DNA of 64,000 bases from Rhynchospora pubera (Eukaryota; Streptophyta; Magnoliopsida; Poales; Cyperaceae), in NCBI GenBank assembly GCA_028095005.1, contig CM051460.1, positions 162,869,461-162,933,460 of the forward strand, read 5' to 3'. The notes beneath the pieces are model-generated. The model did not search any database. It was not told where the DNA came from and was given only the letters and a program-made list of their open reading frames with translations. Of the stretch, positions 58,979 to 64,000 are shown one piece after another (position 1 is the stretch's first letter; the number at the start of each line of letters is the position of its first letter). The position numbers and the translations under genes were made by a program.

Positions 58979-60440
58979 AAATGTCTTAAATTGAATGCAA
59001 AAAATGCTTGAAATGCTCAAATAGACTCAGAATCTTTAAAATCTGAACATTTTGTGCATAATTACAATGTTTAAACCAATCTTTTTAAATAAATGAGTTC
59101 ATAAACATATTCGAGACTTTATAAAGAGAGCTTAAATATAGATTATTCTGAACAAATGACTTAAAATGAATGTAAAATCGCTTGAAATATTTAAATATTC
59201 TCAGAATCTGTAACATCTGCAAATTATGTGCGTAATTACAATGTATAATCCAATCGTTTTGAATAATTGAGTTCATAAACATATTCTAGACTATATAAAG
59301 AGGTTCAATATAGATTATTGACATCAAAAATAAAAATGAATGCAAAATCGCTTGAAATGCTCTAATATACTCAGAATCTTTCAAATCTGAACATTATGTG
59401 CATAATTACAATGTATAATCCAATCGTTTTGAATAAGTGATATCATAAACATATTCTAGACTATATAAAGAGCTTTAATATATATTATTGTGATCGAATG
59501 ACTTAAAATGAATGCTAAATCGCTTAAAATGCTAAAATATACTCAGAATCTGTAAAATCTTCATATTATGTGAATAATTACAATTTACAATCCAATCGTT
59601 TTGAATAATTGAGCTCATAAACATATTCTAGAATCTATGAAGATATTAATTATAGATTATTGTGATCGAATGACTTAAAATGAATGCAAAATCGCTTCAA
59701 ATGCTCCAATATACTGAGAATCTTTAAAATCTTCACATCATGTGCGCAATTACAATGTTCTATCCAACCGTTTTGAATAACTTAGTTCAGAAACATATTC
59801 TAAACTATATAAAGATCATAAATATAGATTACTCTGGTCAAATGACTTAAAATGAATACAAAATCGTTTGAAATGCCCAAATATACTCAGAAATTGTAAA
59901 ATCCGTATATTAATTGAATAATTACAATGTATAATCCAATCGTTTTGAATGTGTGAGCTCATAAACATATTCTAGACTATGTAAAGAGTTTAAATATAGA
60001 TTATTATCATCAAATAACTTAAAATAAATGCAAAATCGCTTCAAATGCCAAAATATGCACAGAATTTGTAAAATCTGCAAATTATGTGCGTAATTACAAT
60101 AAATAATTCAATCGCTTTAAATGAGTGTGCTCGTAAACAAATTCTTGCCTATGTAATTTATCGTGAACAAATGTCTCAAATTGAATGCAAAAATCGCTTG
60201 AAATGCTCAAATATACTCAGAATCTATAAAATTTGCACATTTTGAGCATAATTACATTGTATAATCCAATCTATTTGAATAAGTGAGTCCATAAACATAT
60301 TCTAGACTATATAAAGAGGAAAATTATAGATTATTGTGGTCAGATGACTCAAAATGAATGTAAAATCATTTGAAATGTTAAAATATTCTCAGAATCTGTA
60401 AAATCTGCACATTTGTTCGTAATTACATCGTATAATCCAA
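58979..60440. repeat. Satellite array, about 172-bp monomer (right block)
   Basis: Continuation of the array at 46030 after the gypsy element, about 8-9 monomers. Almost identical to 40038-41460. Ends where the LINE tail begins. Confidence 0.95.
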
Positions 60441-60957
60441 TCGTTTTTTTTTTGACAGACTAGACAGAGGCTATCTAGTTAAGTAAGGAAAAAAAGGAAA
60501 AAGAAAAACAAAAGAAGAAAAAGAACGAGAAAGAACAGCACTGAACTGCTTGCAGCTGAGAATCCCTTTAACAATATTTTCTGAACATAGTTGCTTCCCC
60601 TACAATCCAGTCATGGATGACATTCAGCGGTCGGCTCTCTTGTCTGAAAACACGGTTATTGCGTTCTAACCATATTCCCCAGAATGCAGTTGCAATGACC
60701 GTCTCTTTGAATGACTTTGGTGCTGTCAGCTTAAGCATTTCAATTAAGGCTTGAGAGCAGTTGCTATCTTGATATACCATATTAGTGTCAATTGTATGTC
60801 CCAATTTGATCCACAAGGAATTGGAAAAAACGCAGGAGAGGAATAAATGCGAGGTGGTCTCCCAAATACTCTGACCACACAACACACATTTTTCCTCAAA
60901 GGGTATTTTCCTTCTTCTCAATTGCTCCTGATTCATTAACCTATTGTGTGCCAATAG
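60441..60957 (-). pseudogene. LINE 3' fragment with RT-associated zinc-binding (zf-RVT) domain
   Basis: On the minus strand a frame of about 128 codons encodes the C-terminal end of a plant LINE ORF2: LAHNRLMNQEQLRRRKIPFE, then CVLCGQSIWETTSHLFLSC (the CxxC...H...C zinc-binding signature), then a helical tail with FWGIWLERNNRVF. About 125 bp of 3' untranslated sequence follow, ending in a run of A (the T run at 60440-60451 on the plus strand) that abuts satellite sequence. The upstream part is missing because another element starts at 60958 within it. The rest of the LINE may lie beyond the window. Confidence 0.88.
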
Positions 60958-63900
60958 TGTTGGTGCAAAATCAAATATTAAACAATTCGGATAGCTTAAA
61001 ATAAATAAAATAAATAACTAAAACAGTTTTTACCCGAATCGCGCTAGGCGCTGTCCTTAAGCGTATTCCGTCTCAACGTGCAAGAGGAACCACAACCAAG
61101 ATAAGACGGGTAAGTGTCACTCCTTAGGGCACGACCGGAGAAGTGACTGATGAGAGATCTCCACAATATCCAGCAGAATTTATCGGTATAATATTTCAAC
61201 TCAAGTTGGAGTAGTAATATCAAAACAAATAGAAAATTGAATTGGAATTGGAATCAAAGTTTTCTCGACAACAAATATTGTATTTCTTCGGTTTTTCATT
61301 TGATGAAAATGGAACATAATATATATATATATATAACCTATAAAGCAACGGCTAAAAGGCAATTGTTAATCACAAATATCAATATCTTAATTGAGGAATA
61401 GTGATGGACAAAGCAATCAACGTTTTGGGCCTCACATTAATTTTCAGATTTAATTGATTAATTAGAAAAGAAACGGTAAGTAGTGGGAATAAATAAATAG
61501 TGGGAATAATGGGTTTAATTAGGAAATTAATATTCCAACGGAAAGTCAATTTAATTGGCAACATGTTTGTTTGTCCAGAAGAAATTCTCAACTAGTTTAC
61601 TAGAAATTTTGAGTTTATCCAACAATCCCCCACAAAACTCAAAATTTAAGAACATCAAATTATTGAAAGGCAGAATAGAAATTCAATTTGAAATAAATGA
61701 TCACTTCCATATATATATGAGATGTATATAAGCAAATTGGATAAAATTAGGAATTTGGAACAAACAAATGGTGAATAACAAATTGCTGGATATTTATATT
61801 CGCATCATGAAGTAGTTTTCAAACTTTGAACTTCACTTAGTATAGGTGCATCAAATTTGGAGGAGACAGAGAGAACTTATGTCTTGAACTCGTTCCTTGG
61901 ACCCAAATTCTACGACACCATACACGTAATACGGAGAAAAATCATCGCGGGGTGCGCATTAATGGCCATACGCATGTATCTTGGATTTTTCATGAGAGTC
62001 TTAAGGGCTTACCCATGTCCCGCACCGCGGCCGTATACAGACACTCTCATATAGGTGAGTCCCTGCCAAGGATGTGTGTAGATGCACATCCCACGGAAAT
62101 TACCGCTTTGGTCCTCATTAAGAGCTAATATGCTCAACCTTACATCTACATAGAGCACACTCACCATAGGGATGGGGTTGGAGTCTATGCTCCTAAAAGT
62201 GTGTACTCTTCGACCACTTGTCGGATTGTTATTACCCATTGAATCTCTTTCCAGGGGTCTGCCTTTCGGAGATTGGGTTGCCCCCGCAAGTGGCCCTTTA
62301 GGGCTAATACCCATCCCCCTCGATGAAATATGAACTTCTCATTAAGTTCATATATATAGAACTTCTCATTAAGTTCATCTCATTTTTATTTTTATTTTTA
62401 TTTCATTTTCTCATGTCGACTAGTCGCTTCAATACTTGAGCTCAAGTTGTTTGTTTTCCTGCAAAGAAACTTGCAAAACAAAAATCTCCAGAAATTTTAT
62501 TAGTAATAAGTTTTGAAAAACTTATAATTACATGAAATAATCATCCTCAAATATTTCCGAATTAATCTCACGTTCTCATAATTTTATTATAATAATCAGT
62601 TGAGTCCCATATAGAACCTCCACATTTTCTAACAAACTGAGGTAATTGTTGCATTCTTATGCACTCACATGATAAATCATGGTCAGTCAAGAAATCTCAA
62701 TCATCATAACTATCAGTCAAGAAGGTCTTTTTTTTTCTTTTTTTTTATACCCCCACATTTCGAATTACTATTAGTAAATATTTTTTTTTTAATTTTCATG
62801 ATCTAGAAAAATATCATTTGATCTCTTATTAATGATCAATGAAAATAATTCAAACTGAATATATATTAATAGATTCCTTGAATCTTATAGTACAATTCTC
62901 TAGTAGGATCATAATATAAATTTCAGAGAATTTGCAGAGATTTATTTTAAGGGATATATAAGACTCATTGATTCCTAGAAGAAACGGCTATTTTAGCCAA
63001 ATTAAATGGAGTATATCAACTGGTTATTGTCAATTAAAATTCACGGTTCTTAATAAGAATTAAAAGATGGCCAACCTTCTCAATTAAAACACCATTGAAT
63101 ATTATCTTAAATAAATAATGAAACATTATAGGATCAATACAATTGATTGGTGGAACGAATCAAAGATTAATAAATTCAAATATAAAATGAGAAAATAGGC
63201 TAACAATAGGACCTTCGTATCTCAAATTAAAACAGAGTTATTGATCACAATTCACAAGAATAATATTATTGTCACCAAGAGGGCAAAGTCTATATTATTG
63301 GGCAAAATCGTAACCACAAATTAATGGTTGAGATTTATAAGTCACAGTCGAGATCTCAAAATGGGTATAATACTAATAGTACTACTGGCAATATATCAAA
63401 TATGCAGTAGCAAAATTAGAATGTCATACGAAGAAAAATTGGTGTTATAAGATAATATATATTCAAGAATATATCTGACACGTGAAGAGTCAAATTATTT
63501 GCAATAAAATGGCTAGTTACATACCAATAGATTATATCTTAATTATAAATAACTTAAAGGCCTAGAATCATATTAAAGAAATAGATCAATAATGAGTAAC
63601 ATGTGTCATGATTAAATATATTGGAAACAACAGAATTGAAGGATGCCCAAACAGTTTATATGATTCAAATAAAATTCATTCGGGAAACTATGGGTTTAAT
63701 CATTTGATAATATACTCATTAATTGTAACTTTGGTACATCAATAATTAAATTCCCAATTCAACATTTAAAGGCTGAGCATCATTATGTACAAAATATAAC
63801 GTAAGATGAAAAAGCTTATAGAATCAATATCAATTAGTCAATTTTGACATAACCGCCAATGATTTAAAATTTTTATGAGAGCAATATTAGACTACAGAAT

Positions 63901-64000
63901 ATGATTCAAATATCATCTGAATTTATTAAAAGGAATATTATTATCTGTCTTTAAAGTCAACTAATGCAAAAAACAAGATATTATTATTATTTTTTTTTAC
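60958..64000. mobile_element. LTR-retrotransposon-like sequence, 5' boundary only, runs out of the window
   Basis: Begins TGTTGGTGCAAAATC, cutting the LINE frame at CAATAG. No protein domain occurs in the 3 kb shown. A (TA)n stretch followed by ACCTATAAAGC lies near 61320-61345. A GC-richer part (61850-62330) includes TTGTCGGATTGTTATTACCC and GGTCTGCCTTTCGGAG, a style I associate with long copia-type LTRs, though I cannot confirm this. A direct repeat GAACTTCTCATTAAGTTCAT occurs at 62331 and 62360. The frames of 65-101 codons here are not supported. The other boundary is not in the window. Confidence 0.5.

Noticed and set aside
33401..60440. Calling the array a centromere, or a CRISPR array
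   Set aside because: Unit length alone does not show centromere function. It is not CRISPR-like: head-to-tail monomers without unique spacers, in a plant genome.
62009..62314. 101-codon minus-strand frame
   Set aside because: Within LTR-like non-coding DNA; no recognisable motif.

Overview
This is a 64 kb window of a plant nuclear genome, AT-rich and dominated by transposons. The two recognisable host genes are plant-type (a plastid-targeted rubredoxin and an RCI2/PMP3 membrane peptide), both have GT-AG introns, and the mobile elements (Tourist-like MITEs, Ty1/copia, Tekay-type chromovirus, Helitron ends, tRNA-derived SINEs) are those of an angiosperm. The sequence alone does not fix the species. 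It looks like a gene-poor, probably pericentromeric or other heterochromatic region.

Layout. 0-1.6 kb: RBD1-like rubredoxin gene on the minus strand (435-1359, two exons). 1.6-8.3 kb: a nest of repeats: an 85-bp tandem repeat, then a decayed copia element (3098-8280) whose centre is replaced by LTR-retrotransposon-derived sequence arranged as a long inverted repeat, itself hit by an 825-bp hAT element (5048-5872). 8.3-33 kb: a mosaic of short non-autonomous elements, many with exact target-site duplications (two Mutator-like elements of about 1.52 kb, at least 13 Tourist-like MITEs, three related palindromic MITE families next to TA microsatellites, a 1758-bp solo LTR inside one MITE, three SINEs, a LINE tail). 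Between them lie an intact two-exon RCI2/PMP3 gene (14968-15480, minus strand) with G-boxes upstream, and a broken cytochrome P450 of the CYP72 clan (30450-31900) that has been hit by MITEs and carries a stop codon.

33.3-60.4 kb: a large AT-rich satellite of about 172-bp monomers (about 14 kb in total, roughly 80 monomers). Its left edge abuts a Helitron-type 3' terminus (hairpin plus CTAG at 33278). A very young 12,948-bp Ty3/gypsy chromovirus (46031-58978) splits the array. Its two 4047-bp LTRs differ at only three positions that I could find, its 5-bp target duplication is exact, and a near-identical unoccupied copy of the insertion site survives at about 40038 in the same array. The gag-pol frame is intact except for one single-base frameshift near the end of integrase.

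60.4-64 kb: the satellite is interrupted by the 3' part of a LINE, itself interrupted by an LTR-retrotransposon-like sequence starting TGTTGG at 60958 that runs out of the window without a recognisable coding domain.

The host genes do not form a pathway. The main story is structural: nested insertions that can be ordered in time, a satellite joined to a Helitron end, and internal empty-site copies that confirm two of the insertions.
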